A DNA stretch of 64,000 nucleotides from Rebecca billardiae RCC1528 (lineage: Eukaryota > Haptophyta): contig OZ251231.1 in the NCBI GenBank assembly GCA_965240325.2, positions 2,108,001 through 2,172,000 on the forward strand, written 5' to 3'. The number at the start of each line of letters is the position of its first letter. Position 1 is the first letter of the stretch. The position numbers and the translations under genes were made by a program. Under the pieces are notes generated by a model. The model worked only from the letters and a program-made list of their open reading frames with translations. It did not search any database and was not told where the DNA came from. Shown here piece after piece: positions 1 to 12,314 of the stretch.

Positions 1-580
1 CGACCACCCACCTGGGCAGTTTCTTCTCCTTCTTGCAGCGCGCGCCTTCAAGCTCCGTCTCGTACGGCAACCGGTACGGCTCGTTGCAGATGGCGCACGT
101 GAGCCGGCTCTGGACCGAGCGCGTGCGCTTGGTCATGGAGTGGTTGAGGTACTCCTCGAGGCACGTCTGGTGCACGGAGAGCGAGTGGCACGCGCACACG
201 TTCCCCACCAGCAGCGGGGGTGTGGCCTCCATGCAAATGAAGCACACGCGCTGATTCACATCCTGCTGCGTGTCGGCCTGGCCTTTCACGCTGCGCTCGG
301 CGGCGTCACCACCACCTGGGCTGACAGAGGGAGTTGTAGGAGCGTCCTCAAGCGCATGCGCCTCGGCGCTGTCGACGACGATCGCGATAGATTCCAGCGC
401 GGCGGGTGCACGTGCGTGCGGCCCGTCGTCCTGCTCCTCGCCCGCCGCGGCCGCGTCAGCTGGCGCGTTCGCCCCCTCGAGGTCGCGCCCAGCGGCGACG
501 GTCGCATCGTCTGCAGCCGGTACACCGTCTACGGCTGCTTCTCTTTCGTGTCGTGCGTCGCCCTCTTCGTCGGAAATCAT
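1..580 (-). CDS. RING-CH (MARCH-type) E3 ubiquitin ligase, 3' partial
   Basis: The reading frame opens at ATG 580-578 and runs 193 codons without a stop to the window edge, so the C-terminus is missing. Residues 1-105 are acidic, Ala-rich and probably disordered. A RING-CH zinc finger follows: Cys113, Cys116, Cys129, Cys131, His137, Cys140, Cys162, Cys165. This is the C4HC3 order and spacing, with H-x2-C before the last pair. Proteins of this family (MARCH, Doa10/SSM4) are usually membrane-anchored E3 ligases that pass ubiquitin from an E2 to membrane substrates; transmembrane segments would lie in the missing part. A CAG|GTGGGT sequence near positions 10-16 (minus strand) could be a splice donor, so the last three codons may be intronic. 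The zinc finger call is firm; substrate and location are unknown. Confidence 0.85.
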   Translation of the reverse strand, partial: MISDEEGDARHEREAAVDGVPAADDATVAAGRDLEGANAPADAAAAGEEQDDGPHARAPAALESIAIVVDSAEAHALEDAPTTPSVSPGGGDAAERSVKGQADTQQDVNQRVCFICMEATPPLLVGNVCACHSLSVHQTCLEEYLNHSMTKRTRSVQSRLTCAICNEPYRLPYETELEGARCKKEKKLPRWVV

Positions 581-1469
581 CGTCGCCTAATGAGGTCAAC
601 CGGTGGCAGGCTGCCAGGCCGGGCGGCCGGGGGGGTTGCGGTTGGCGACTGGCGAGGAAGAACTTCCGCGTCATCCTTCGTCGCGGCGAATAAATTGCTC
701 GCGGAATCGCCGTCGGCCTAATATCCAAGACCTTGATAGATAGCAGTGATGTACTGATGTGGGTACCAGTGCGTTCGTCAATACGTTGACGGCACGACGC
801 AACGACCCTTCCAAAGATCATCAGTAATCGATCGTCCCTTCTCTTTGTACGGCAGATTCAAGATCTGATGAGAGGACAAACGGCTGATGAATCGCGATGG
901 CGGAACGCGCGCCCACCTTGGCAGTGGGAGTCGTAATGCGCTACCTCACCGAGGCCGTGGGTCGGGGGAGACATCTAGGTACCGCTTGCGCACCCACCGT
1001 GCACCCGATGGGAGTGATGCGGTGCGCGCTGCGGGCTGCTGAGTGCAGGCTCGGTGTTCGCTGGCGCGAGCGGCCACCAAGTTGCCAGGTGAGAGCGACC
1101 GTGAGTGCACGCCCTGTGAGCTGCGGATGGTAGCATGGCGCACACCACTAGATGCTAGTACTCACGGCACCCGACGCACGACAAGGCCCTGGTCACGCGC
1201 ACCGCGCGTTGCCACGACCTCACGCGCATTGATACGCGCGGGGACGGCCGGCGTCGTGCCGGGCGCGGCCCGCCGGACCGGCGGTCCGTGAGGTGACTCC
1301 GCGTGAGAGTCAGGTGGCTCGGCGGCGCGGTGCCATCTGCGACTGATGCTGCTCGGATCTACAATGTCATAATCAGCATCATCGTCGTCTAAAAAGTAAA
1401 ATGCTGACGATCACGGTCCGATGGCGCATACATACGTCTCACGCCCATCGGCGTCGCGTCAATCCGTCA
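581..1469. other. Intergenic region between RING-CH gene and myosin 3' end
   Basis: About 0.9 kb holding the 5' flank of the RING-CH gene and the 3' flank of the myosin, both minus strand. Base composition is mixed, with AT-richer patches around 700-900 and 1330-1420. The open frames here are short, overlap on both strands and match nothing I recognise. I see no RNA gene or repeat. Confidence 0.5.
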
Positions 1470-2887
1470 TCATGACTTATTGGATCCCCTCGAGTTGGAC
1501 CTCGAGCGCGCGAAGGAGAGCTTTGGCACGAGCATCCGCGCCGCGGGCGCGTGCCCGCCGTACTCGCCGTTGCGGCGGAACGACAAGCGCGGACGTGCAG
1601 CCGCTTCCGCCCCGTCGTCGGGGCGTGACACCCTGGCGCCAACACCGCCCTGGCGCATGGACGGCGGCACGCCGCGCGCGGACGGCGGCGCGCCGCGCGC
1701 GGACGGCGGCGCACCGCGCGCGGACGGCGGCGCACCGCGCGCGGACGGCGGCGCGCCACCGTTGCGCGTGTAGCTGTCCGATCGCGCCATGCCGCCGTTG
1801 CGCGCGCTCGGCAGCCTCCCTCTGTCGTCCGCGTAGCGCGCGCTCTCGAGCACAGCCTGCGTGTGCGCCTCGATCAGCTCCTTACGCGCGCGCCCTTTGA
1901 GCTGCGGCGGCGTGTTGCGGAAGTTCTGCTGCGGCGAATCGTACGCGCCGTTCGCGCCGCCGCCGCCGTTGCGCATGCCATTGGCGCTGCCACCAGAGGG
2001 CTCGCGCAGCATCACCACCGGCTGGTCCGAGCCCGGCAGCGGTATTCTGCCGTTCGCCGGCGGCGGGCGCTTCGACGCGGGCACCTCGGCGCCCGGGCGC
2101 ATGCTCGTCACGGCGGCGAGCACGGGCGCGGGCTCGGCGCTGGGTAGCGGGATCGCGCGCGGCGACAGCCGCCCATTCGGCGCGTTGAGCGCAGCCAGCT
2201 GCTCGGAGCCGGGCAGCGGGATCCGCTGGGTGGGCGGCTTGTTGTACACCGGCGCCTGCCCTGAGCCCGGCAGCGGCAGCAGCCCCGGCCGTCTCTGCGG
2301 CACCTCGACCGCCGGCGGCGAGCGCTCCTGTGCGTGTGGCGCGCGCAGGGGGCGAGGCAGCGGCGCGGCGCCGCGCGTGAGCGCGCGCGCCACCCGGCGG
2401 CAGGGCGCCGCCGTCCGGCGGGCTCAGGGCGCCACGCGCGTGAGCGCGCGCGCGCCGAGCGCGCCGAGCGCTCACCGCGAAGAAGGCGCGCACGGCCTCG
2501 AGGGTGACGTAGCGGTGCAGGTCGATCCGGCCCGTCTGGTCGGTGGCGGGGCGAGGCCGCGCGGCGGCGCGGCGCGGCCGGGCCGCGTGAGCGGGCGCGG
2601 CAGGCGTCGCGCGTCGCGCACAGTTGCGTCGCGCGGTCGCGTGGCGGCGCGCGCGCGGCGTGTCTCACGTTGTCCGGGTCTCCGATCCTCCACAGCTTGT
2701 GCAGCCGCCGGTCCGACGGCGGGTGGCCGAGCAGCTTGACGTGCGTCTGCGTCACCAGCCTCTCGAACTGCGGCCGCTCCACCACTCCGTACCCGCCCGG
2801 CTCCGCACTGTCGTACTCCTTCATCAACGCGGGGCCAAACCGGTCGGAGCCGAAGCGACGCGTCTTGTCGCCGCCGCGCGACGAGTC

Positions 2888-2919
<32 letters not shown>

Positions 2920-5900
2920 GCGCGGAGAGGGGTATGCTGAAGCTGCCGCTGCCCTGCGCCATCCCGCTCGGCGGCGGGATCGTGCTCGCCCGCCGCCCGT
3001 TGGGGATGAGCCGCGTCGTCTCCCCGCGCTCGCGCGCCTGCCTGCGCATCTGCATCACGAGAAACTCCTCGAAGTTGATCACGCCGTTGTTGTCAATGTC
3101 GGCGATGTGGAACATGGCCTCGATCTTGCGCGGGTGCACCTTGCGCCCTTGCTTCTCCGCGAGCCGCTGCATCACGTACAGGAACTCGGCGAGGCTGATC
3201 GAGCCGTCCTGCACGCCCCGGCCCCGAGCGCGCGGCGACGGCGACGGCGCGGCGCGGCGCGGCGCGCGGGCGCGCGGTGAGCCGCGGCGGCGGCGCGGCG
3301 GTTGCGCGGCGCGCCTCGGGCGTCGCGCGCCGGCCGCGGCCGTGCGCGCCGGCCGGCCGCGCGGCGCACCTTGTCCTGGTCCCACTTGTCGAAGACGGCC
3401 TTCCCCCTGTCCACCTCCGCGCGGCGCAGCGTCTTCTTGAAGAGGGGCAGCACCATGCCCTCCTCCACAATCACAAGGTCAATCATGTCCGGCGCGCCGC
3501 GCGAGGGGCGGATGAGCGCGCGGCGGCGCGCCTCCTCCTCCTCGCCGTCGTCCGCCTCGGAGCGTTCGGTCTGCGGCCCGTTGGTGACCGTGTTGATCAG
3601 CCGGCCGAAGATGGACGTCTTTGAGAAGGAGCGGCGCATCCCGATGGAGAAGGAGGAGGAGGGCGGCGCGGTGCTGCCGCGCGGCTCCTCCTGCGCCGCG
3701 CTCTTGATCTCCTTGAGCAGCTGCGCCTCCTTGAGCGCCGCCTCCGCGCGGATCTTTGAGATGAGCGAGCGCATCTCCTGCTCCATCATGTTGTAGTCCT
3801 TGGTCTTCATCACGGCCACCACCTCCTCCTCCACCGGCTTGGAGAGCGGCGGGAGCGGCGGCACGACGGAGGTGCGCCGCGGGAGCTGGACGGGGCTGCT
3901 GCCGGGCGTCTCGACCGGCGTCTCCGTCGGCGTCTCCGTCGGCGTGTACCCCTCGAAGCGCGGCGCCTTCGCCATCATCCGCTCCATCTCCGAGCGCTCG
4001 CTGAAGTCGGTCGCGACCGACGCCGTCTCCGCGCGCTCGTCGTCGTCGTCGTCCGGCGCGCCCGCGGGCGCCGCGTCTGCGCGCTCGCCCGCGCTCGCCT
4101 CGGACGCGGTGTCCTCGTCGGCGCCCGGCGCGCCCGCGCCGAAGTGCTCGACCGACTTGCGCGACTTGCGCGACTTGCGCGCGGCGCGCACCGCCTTCTC
4201 GCGCTGCTCGATCCGGTGCAGCTCGCGCTCCGCCTGCGCCTCGAGCAGACGCAGCGCCGCGCGCTCGCGGCCGCGCCCGCCTCGGAAGCGGCTCTGCACG
4301 CGCACGGCGCACTTGCGCCAGCGCACGAACTTGGAGCGGTGGACCCACATCGTGAGGTACGGGCGGAGGCAGTCGATCGCGCGCGCCTTCGCCTCCCACT
4401 CCACCATCTTCGCCTTGAGCACCGGCAGCACCTCGGCCGCGTCCTTGTCCCTCAGCTCCTCAAACGCGGCGCCCGCGTCGCCGCGCAGGAAGATGCGCGT
4501 GGTGCCCGTCTTGTAGTCGTCCTCCGAGACGCCGACGACCGCGGCGATGAGCTCGCAGAACTGCGCGGGCGTCAGGTTGGCGACGGCGGGCACGTCGTGC
4601 ACGAGCAGCGGCAGGTAGCGCGAGTGCAGCAGCTCGAACGGCACGCGGATCGGGTAGCCGTTCTGCATCAGCCGCACCGCCTCGAACGTGCCGTTCGCGT
4701 GCAGCTGGCGCAGCACCGTGTCGAACTCGACCTCGCCCGGCGCGAAGCGCATGTTGGGCTTCATGCAGCGCACGAAGTGCGCGCCCGACTGGTGGAGCAC
4801 CGAGAGCAGCTCCGACATCTCGGCGAGGAAGCGCTTGGAGAGCGAGATGAACGCGGCCGACTCGCCGCCCTTCTTGCGCTTCTTCGCGCCCGGCCCGCCC
4901 GCCGTGCCGCCGGAGAAGGCGATGAGGTCGACGAGCAGCGGGACGCGCGAGCCCTCGATCGCCACGCGGAAGAAGGGGTCGAGCGCGTCGTTGTTCTTCT
5001 GCAGGAACCCCTCGGCGGTGTACACCACCTCGCCGGCGAAGTGCCGCACGACGAAGACGCCGTCGGGCGACAGCCCCTTGGCGCCCACCGCGCGCGGCTT
5101 GCCGAGGAACGCGCTCGAGCGGTGCTCCTCGTTGACGTGCGCGCAGAACTTGCCGTCGGAGGCCTGCGGCGTGATGCACTGCGAGTCGAGCAGCTTGAAG
5201 ATCCCCGACGGCGGCTTCTCCACCAGGTCGATGCAGCCCTGGTTGTCCTCGTACACGATGTGCCCCGCATGCACGCACTCCTCCTCGTACAGCCGCGCCT
5301 CCATCTTGAACACAAACTGCAGGAAGAACTGGTGCAGCTTCTCGTTGACGAAGTTGATGCAGAGCTGCTCGAACGAGTTGAGCGGGAAGATCTCGAAGCC
5401 GTACACGTCGAGCAGCCCGATGAACGGCGTCATGAAGTCGCAGTCCGACGACTCGACGAGCGCGACGTTGATCGCACGCGTGAGCCAGCGGAACAGCAGC
5501 TCGTAGAACGCCTTGGCGAACGCGTCGCGCGCCGACTTGGACTGCGGCGGCGTCAGCGCGATGTTGAACTCGGCGCCGGGCACGCGCATCTTCCGCTCGA
5601 GCAGCAGCGGCCGGATGTCGTCGATGCCGAGCAGCTCGTTCACCGGCTCGAGCTCGTGCGCGTTGGCGACGCGCGCGGCGTCGTCCGCGCCCGCCTCAAA
5701 CGTGAGCGAGCCGAGGTGCATCAGCGCGGCCACGATCTGCAGCGCGGCCTGCTGGTCCTCGTCCGAGATCGCGACGTAGTCCATCGCGCCCATCGTCGCC
5801 TCGAGCTCGTCCGCGTCGTCCACGCCCGGCACCTCGAGCACGCCCGACTGCGAGAGGTAGCCGTAGTCGGCGGCGGACGGCTTGAGCCGCAGCCGCTCGC

Positions 5901-6746
5901 GCTCGGCGGGCTCCGCGCCCGCCTGCAGCTGGTAGAAGATGTGGTAGTTCCGCTCGCCCTGCCCCTGGAACGCCACGCGCGACTTCTCGAGCAGGTACGT
6001 CGCGATCACCGCGCCCTCGACCGTGCCGGCGGAGCCGATGTGCAGCTTGACAAACTTGCCAAAGCGCGACGAGTTGTGGTTGCGCCCCGTCTTGGCGTTG
6101 CCAAAGGCCTCGAGGATCGGGTTCGACTGCAGGATCGCGTCGGTCAGGTGCCCCGACGTCTCCTGCGAGTGCGCGCGCCACATCAGGTACCGCATCAGGT
6201 ACTTGTTCGTCTCCGTCTTGCCCGCGCCCGACTCGCCCGAGACGACGATCGCCTGCGCGCGCTGCTCCTTGCGCAGCCGGTTGTACGCCTGCGCGCCGGG
6301 CGGGCGGGCGGGCGCGCGGGCGGGCGGGCGGGCGGGCGGACGGGCGGGCGCGCGCGTGAGCGAGTCACTGGGTGGGCGCCGACGACGGGCGGCGCGCGCG
6401 CGCTCGGTGCGCGAGCCCCCGCGCGAGCGAGCGTGCGTGCGCTGAGCGGACGGCGCGCCGCCGGCCGCGCCGCGCCGCGCCGCGCCGCGCCGCGCACCTC
6501 CTCGGCGATGGCGTACACGTGCGGCGGGGCGCGATTGATGCGGACGCCCTTGAAGAGCTCCATGCACGACGTGTCGTACACGGGCAAGCGCCTGTACGGG
6601 TTCACCACCAGCAGGATGTTGCCGGTGAAGGTGTGGATCTCGTCATGCTCGTACCGCTCGCGCAGATTGCCAATCACCGACTCCTCGGAGAGGTCGATGA
6701 GCTGCGTGACGTCGGGCACGCCATAGTCCACGTCGGGCTCACCCAT
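1470..6746 (-). CDS. Unconventional myosin with EF-hand tail
   Basis: Five exons: 6746-6498, 6288-3370, 3208-2669, 2535-2476, 2327-1470, giving 1,541 residues. Every junction is GT-AG and phase 0. The motor domain covers residues ~8-720: P-loop GESGAGKT at 101-108, switch I NHNSSRFGK at 153-161, switch II DVYGFEIF at 377-384, actin-binding-region FVRCMKPN at 588-595. One IQ-like motif (VRVQSRFRGGRGRERA, ~745-760) starts the neck. An acidic/Ser linker and a short coiled coil (~900-960) follow. The tail has EF-hand loops at 1053-1064 (DQDKDGSISLAE), 1093-1104 (DIDNNGVINFEE) and a weaker one at 1233-1244 (DPDNTGRIDLHR). The C-terminus is Pro/Ser/Arg-rich with three IPLPGS-type repeats and five tandem PPSARG-type repeats. 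It should be an actin motor; calcium binding by its own tail is inferred. It matches no standard myosin tail class I know. ATG 6746 is the first Met ahead of the motor. Confidence 0.92.
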
Positions 6747-7335
6747 CTCGCCCGAGTCGGGCCGGCGGCGCCCCGCGCACGACCCGCTACGCTCTCTTGC
6801 CCCTTAGTGGCAAGCCGCCCACAGGGCCGGCCGTGGGCTCACCATCGTCGTGCAGGCCGTGCTGCAGCAAATATGGGGAACATCGGCCAAATTTGCGCGA
6901 TTCGACTATCCGAGATCGCGATCTGCGGCCCAAAAATGGCCAGCAACTGTGCTGCACTGCTGCTCTGCAAACAGTCGTTCTCCCCAGCCCGGCCTGCTTC
7001 ACCGCCCGGGACGACGACGGTGGTTGCTCAGTGGCAGCTTTTGAAAACAGTCCGTGGCCACTGACCAAGAGTTGCGACCGGAAAAGAGGGGGCCCAAAAG
7101 CAACCTGCCAAACCGTCGTCGCAGCCGCACGCAAACCGCAGCCGGTCCCGGCGTCCCGCGGGCTCTTGCAGTCTGAAGTCCCGGAGTGACGATGCAGTGA
7201 CGAGTGCACGCGCAGCTGCCGCCACGCCGTGGGAAGATCCCGCGCGCGGCTCGTTCGTTGGAGTGCTGCGAGTCTTCGGCACGGCACCGGCGATCGAACG
7301 CGGCCGGGAGGGGGAGACGCGCTGTCGTGGTGGGC
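6747..7335. promoter_or_regulatory. Divergent intergenic region, myosin / DOT1-like
   Basis: These 589 bp lie between the start codons of the myosin (minus) and the DOT1-like gene (plus), so both promoters must lie here or overlap the 5' exons. The centre (about 6840-7060) is less GC-rich than the flanking coding DNA. I see no clear TATA box or repeated element. Long open frames crossing it on the minus strand overlap the DOT1 coding exon and look like GC-driven shadows. Confidence 0.45.
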
Positions 7336-10300
7336 ATGGACAGCAAATCGACGGCGGCGGACGCGCTCGTCGCGCCTGGGACGCACGGCCCGCCCGCGGA
7401 GGCGGAGGACGCGCATGCCAATGGGAGCGCGCCGGATGCCTCGGCGATGCATGCACCCCTCGGCAGCCCACAGCCTGCCGACGCGCCGGCTGGGCCGGGA
7501 CCGGGCGATTCGGTGACCATGCTCCCCGCCGGTGTCCCGGCCGCGCCCGAAGCCGCGCCCGAGGCGCAGCCCGTCGGCGCGGCGCGCGCCACAGCCGCGC
7601 AGGACGCGCCCAAGCCCATCCTGCCGCCGTTCAGGGGCGCGGACTGGGGTACGTCGGCGGCGGGCGAGCGGCACAATGCGGCGGCGCGCCCGACCGAGCC
7701 CGTCTCGTGCGCCGCCTCCGACTTTGAGCTCGCCTGGTCGCTCATGCCGCGGAGCAACAAGCGCGCCGCCGCCGAGCGCGCGGCAGCGGCCGTGCACTCG
7801 GCCGCGCTGTGGGAGGGGGCGCCGCTCAGCCGGTGCGCGCGCGTGGGCGGCGCGGGCGTTGGCGGCGGCAAGGGATCGGTGCCGAAGCGCAGGCGCACCC
7901 TCTCGCGCGAGCCGCCGCTCCAGCCGCGCGTCGCGCGCGTCGGCGCCGTCGACGACAGCCCCGAGAGCTCGCCGAGCGCGCCGGGCGCGGCCGCGGCGCC
8001 GGCCGCGGCCGCGCACGGCGGCGAGGAGGGTGAGGCTGAGGCGGGCCAGATGGTGACGCAGCCGGAGGAGGGTGCTGCGCCTCGCGCGCGGCCCCGCGCG
8101 CGCGCGAAGGGCCGCCGCGGCCGCGCGCGCGGCGCCGCGCCGAGAGCCGGGGCCGCCGAGGCGGAGGCGGCGGAGGCGAGCGCTCGACAGGCTGAGGCCG
8201 GCGCAAACGGCGACGGCGGCGGCGTGGCGGAGGGCTCGGATGGCGAGGAGGGCTCGGGCTCCGACGACGCCTCGGGCCAGCGCGGCCACGGCCGTGGTGG
8301 CCGCGGCCGCCGCGCCTCCGACGCGGCGGGCGCGCGGCGGCGCGTGCGCGCGGGCCCGTCAGTGGGCGCGCTCGCCAACCGGCTGCTGCAGCTGGGGGAG
8401 GATCCGTACTTCCGGACGGAGGTGTGCGAGTGGTCGAAGGAGGGCGGGCTCTCGGTGCAGTGGGCGTTCCCCGGGGGCAACGCGGGGGACTGCAACGCGT
8501 GGGTCGGCCTCTTCGCCGAGGAGGGCTGCGACTGGGCGGCGAGCGCGCCGCGGCCGCCGTACGCCAAGTTCAAGCAAATCGTCGAGAACAAATCGCATGG
8601 CGTGAAGCGCTTCAGCGGCAAGGAGGTGCGCTCGCTGCACGACGGCACGTACTTCGCGTCGCTGCACGCGGGCGACTTCTCGTACGCGACCGCGGGCCCG
8701 GGCTACTGCGTCTCGCAGCGCATCGTCGTCGCGGACGGCGAGATCCGCGCGCTGATCGGGCGCGCGTACGCGGTGCGCGCGCCGCGCCGCGCCCGGTGCG
8801 CGGCGGCGGTGGGCGGGCGGCCGGCCGCGCGGCCCGCACGCGCCCGGCCCTGGCGCATCGGAGTACTGCGCCGGGGGCCGGGGCTGGGGCGGAGCGAGCG
8901 GGGTCCGGCCGAGGCGCATGCGCTTGCCAGCGGGATGCGCGCCGCCGCCCTGCGCTCCGCGCGAGCGCGCCGTGCCCGTGCGCGCGGCGCAAGCCAGTGG
9001 CGGGCGGCGCGCTCGCGCGCGCGCCCGGCCAGCGAGCGCGCCGCGCCTCCGCGCCCACGGCCGTCCATTGCGTGCGCGCGCGCCCGGCCCGCCGCTGAGC
9101 CCGCCGCCGCGCGTGCGCTCGTGCGCGGCTCGCGGCGCAGGCACTGGTCCCCGCCTCCCGCCGTCCCGACGACGCGCCGCCGCCGTCGATGGGCCCGATG
9201 CACTCGCTCGAGGCGCGGTCGTTGCTGCTCAGCTCGGGCGGCGCGCAGCTGCGTGTGAGCATCGCCTTTGACGAGACGCTGCCGGAGGGCGCGCCCGCGC
9301 CCGACGGTGCGCCCGCAGCCGCCGGCGCGCCCGCCGCCGGCGCGCCCGGCGCGGCAGCCGGCGCGCCCGAGGCAGCGGCCGCCGCGCCCGGCAGCGCGGC
9401 CGAGGGCGTGCCCGCGGCGCCGGGCGCGGAGCGCGGCGCGGCGCCGGCCGCCGGCCGCGGCTCTGGCCCGGCCGGCGCGGCCGTCGTCACTCCGGTCGTG
9501 CACCTCGAGCTGCCCGCGTCGTACGAGAGCGCGGCGCTGAAGCGCGTGTACAGGGTGGTGGACGCGCTCAGCTTCCTGGACTGGGGGCTGTGCTCGGACG
9601 ACATTGTCGCCGGCTGCAAGCGCCGCGCGGCGACCGAGGCCGCGGAGCGCCAGACGTGGGGCGGCGGCGAGCTGGTGGTGCCGCTGGCGGCCGCGGGGGG
9701 CACGGCACACGTGCGCGCGGCGCGGCGCGGCGCGGCGCGGTGCACTCGGCTGGAGGGCGGGCGCGCGCGCGCGCGCGCTGTGACGAGAGCCTGCCCCGCG
9801 CGATCCGCGCGCGCGCCCCGCGCCGCAGCGTCCGCTCCGCGCGGAGCCGCTGACCACGCGCACCTCGGAGCACTACGGTGAGGCGACGATGGCGACGGTC
9901 GAGCGGCTGCTGCTCACGCTCGAGCACCTGAACGAGTGCGCGCGGCGGGCGGCGCGGCGCGTCTCTCGCGCGCGACCCCGCGCCCGTCGCCCCGCCGGCC
10001 GCGCACCTCCCGAGCGGCACGGCACGGCATGCGCGGCCGGCCCCCCGCTCGCCCACCCAAGGTCCAAGGACGGCCTTGGCCCACCCAGCCGAGCCGCCGC
10101 CGCGCCCCGCCGCCGCGCCGCCGCGCCGCCGCGCGCGCGCGCCTGCTCGCCTGCCCGCGCGCCCGCGCGCCCGCAGGGTGGTGCCCTGCATGCGCGGCTG
10201 GGGCCCGATGTGGAACCTGAGCGCGGACTCGACGCTGGTCGACATCGGCTCCGGGTACGGCAAGGTCGTGCTGCACGCCAAGCTGCGCACTGACTGCCGC

Positions 10301-10899
10301 CGCTCCGTCGGCATCGAGTGCGTGACCGCGCGCCACCTGATCGCAGAGCAGGCGCTCGACAAGCTCGCCTCCGAGCAGGGCGACGCTGAGCGGGTGCGCG
10401 CGCGCGCGCGCGCGGAGGGGCGGCGCGGCTGCGCCCGCGCGCGAGAGCGAGGAGGCGTGGGTGATCGCGGGGGCGCGTCGCGTGCCGCGTCTCGACGCGG
10501 CGCGCGCGCGCGCGCGGTGCGCTGACGATCCAGGCGCGCCACGCGCTCTGCGCGCGCGCGCCTGCCTCTGCCCGCCTCGCGCAGGCCGCGGACGCGCTCG
10601 CGGGCGTGCAGTTCCTCGACGCCGACGCGACGCACTTTGCGCGCCTCGACTTCTCGCACGTGTACGTCTTCGACCGCGTCTTCTCAAAGGTGACCCTCTC
10701 AGCGCTCGCGGCGGTGCTGCAGCGCTCCGACTGGTTCGTGCTCGTCTCCTCAAAGCCCGCGCGCGTGTGGTGGGAGTGCGGGCTGCGCAAGGCGCACCCG
10801 GTGTGCCGGCTGCGCTTTGTGACGACCGGCAAGGAGCGGTGCACGTGCACGGTCTTCATCAACGCGCAGCTGGCGCTGCCGCCCTCGCGGGGCATGTGA
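7336..10899 (+). CDS. DOT1-like histone H3 lysine-79 methyltransferase
   Basis: Five exons: 7336-8772, 9141-9710, 9829-9935, 10177-10393, 10585-10899, giving 881 residues. All four donors read GTGCGC and all acceptors end CAG. The C-terminal third carries DOT1 hallmarks: YGE at 685-687, SAM-binding motif VDIGSGYGK at 726-734 followed by an acidic GIE, an FLDADA segment near 787, and SSKP at 832-835. DOT1 enzymes methylate H3 Lys79 in nucleosomes from a SAM-binding fold rather than a SET domain. The N-terminal ~350 residues are low-complexity with basic RGR runs (possible nuclear/DNA-binding). A compact domain at ~360-470 (WVGLF..W..YATAGPG) resembles SKICH-like beta-sandwiches only loosely. 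ATG 7336 is the first in-frame ATG. The C-terminal sequence is short for the family, so a mark other than K79 is possible. Confidence 0.82.
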
Positions 10900-12314
10900 G
10901 CGCGGCGCGGGCGGCGCGGCGCGGGCGGCCGCACGCTGCTGCTGCTGCCTGCTCGCGCCGCCATGCGCTGCGTCCAGACCCGGAGGTGCGCATCCTGGCG
11001 GCGGCGGCGGCGCGCCCAACCGCTTGCCGGCACGGCTGTGCTGGCGCGGGCCAGAGGCGAGGCCGCTGCGCCGCCGCGGCTCTGGGGTGGCAGGGTGAGC
11101 CGCGCACCGCGGTCGAAACGGTCGTGGCACCGATCAGGCGATCAGCCACGTCCAGCCGCGCGGTGTACGGCACAATGGACCAACGGTGCGCGCACGCCGG
11201 TCCACGATCGGCCATCGGTCGTGTGATGGCAGATCCCGCCTCCTGATGGCGGCAAGAGCCGGGTGCGGCGAGTGCCATTCGAGTGCGGCTGCCCCTCGGA
11301 GCGTCTCAGCCTCGCCGGCGACCGACCGCGTGCGACGGCTGCGCCACGCTCAGACGCGGGCCACAGGCACGGTGTCGGAAGCCCACTGACTACTACGGTC
11401 TGTCTGTGTGTTCGGATTATTAGCTAAGTCTTAGTGACTCAGTAGAGTCGTTGTCTAGACTGATGAGTGAAACTAAGTCACGACTTCAAGCCCTGCTAGG
11501 CCCGCCTGCTAGCTGGCGCGCGGTATTCGCCGATAACGCGCTTTTAGTAGTTTTAAAAATTATTCTACTCTCTCGTGAGACGTGACCGCCCGCAGGGGGG
11601 CACGCGGTATCAGTAATGGCAGCGTCGTAGAGTCGTCAAGCAAGCATCGGTCATATCCCCCATGTATGTTAAATGAATAACGAGTGTGACCCGTGGACTG
11701 ACGACTGGTCTCGTGTTGACTCGGGCTCGGCTTCAGAGGGCGAGCCCGAATTCTGCAAGGACTATGCGGAGCTTACAGTTACGATCGCATCAGTACAGCC
11801 CCAGCGCTGTCTGACGACGCGGCCCGGCTCTAAACTACCCACCTCTCAGTAGCCGTGAGTACCTAATGGTGACTCGAAGCCTTACCGTGACTGGCCAATG
11901 TCCTGCCCTGGCGGCGCGGAGCCGCCATCGCAGTGACGCGCCGTCATCGTGCAAGTGCCGATCTATGTATCATACGGCCCTTCTGGGCGGTCGACTATTC
12001 GACTATCATAAAGTACAGTATGGGAGTAAAGTACCCGGCCTACTAGTACTATGATACATATTCATCGAGGATGCGTTTCAGACTGCTGCGTTTGAACCGG
12101 TACCTATGGCTGTTACGAGCGGTCTGGCTGTGCACCGATATCTCCATCATAAATCCTAAATCAATCTCCTCAACGTCCCTCACAACAAGGCCATCAAGAA
12201 TCTCCAGTCGGGCCAAACGCCCCTTTTCAATCAATCGTCGCGGGCCTTGGCTTTTCGAGAGCGAGCCCGCCGGCGCGCACATCCGCGGGGGGCTGCTCGA
12301 GGCCCGTGCACGCC
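10900..12314. other. Intergenic region, DOT1-like to TPR gene
   Basis: About 1.4 kb. From 11390 to 12240 it is clearly AT-richer than the coding DNA, with stretches such as AAAAATTATT near 11555. A 91-codon minus-strand frame at 12049-12324 overlaps the next gene's start; it has no homology I recognise and I do not call it. No RNA gene or repeat array was found. Confidence 0.5.
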
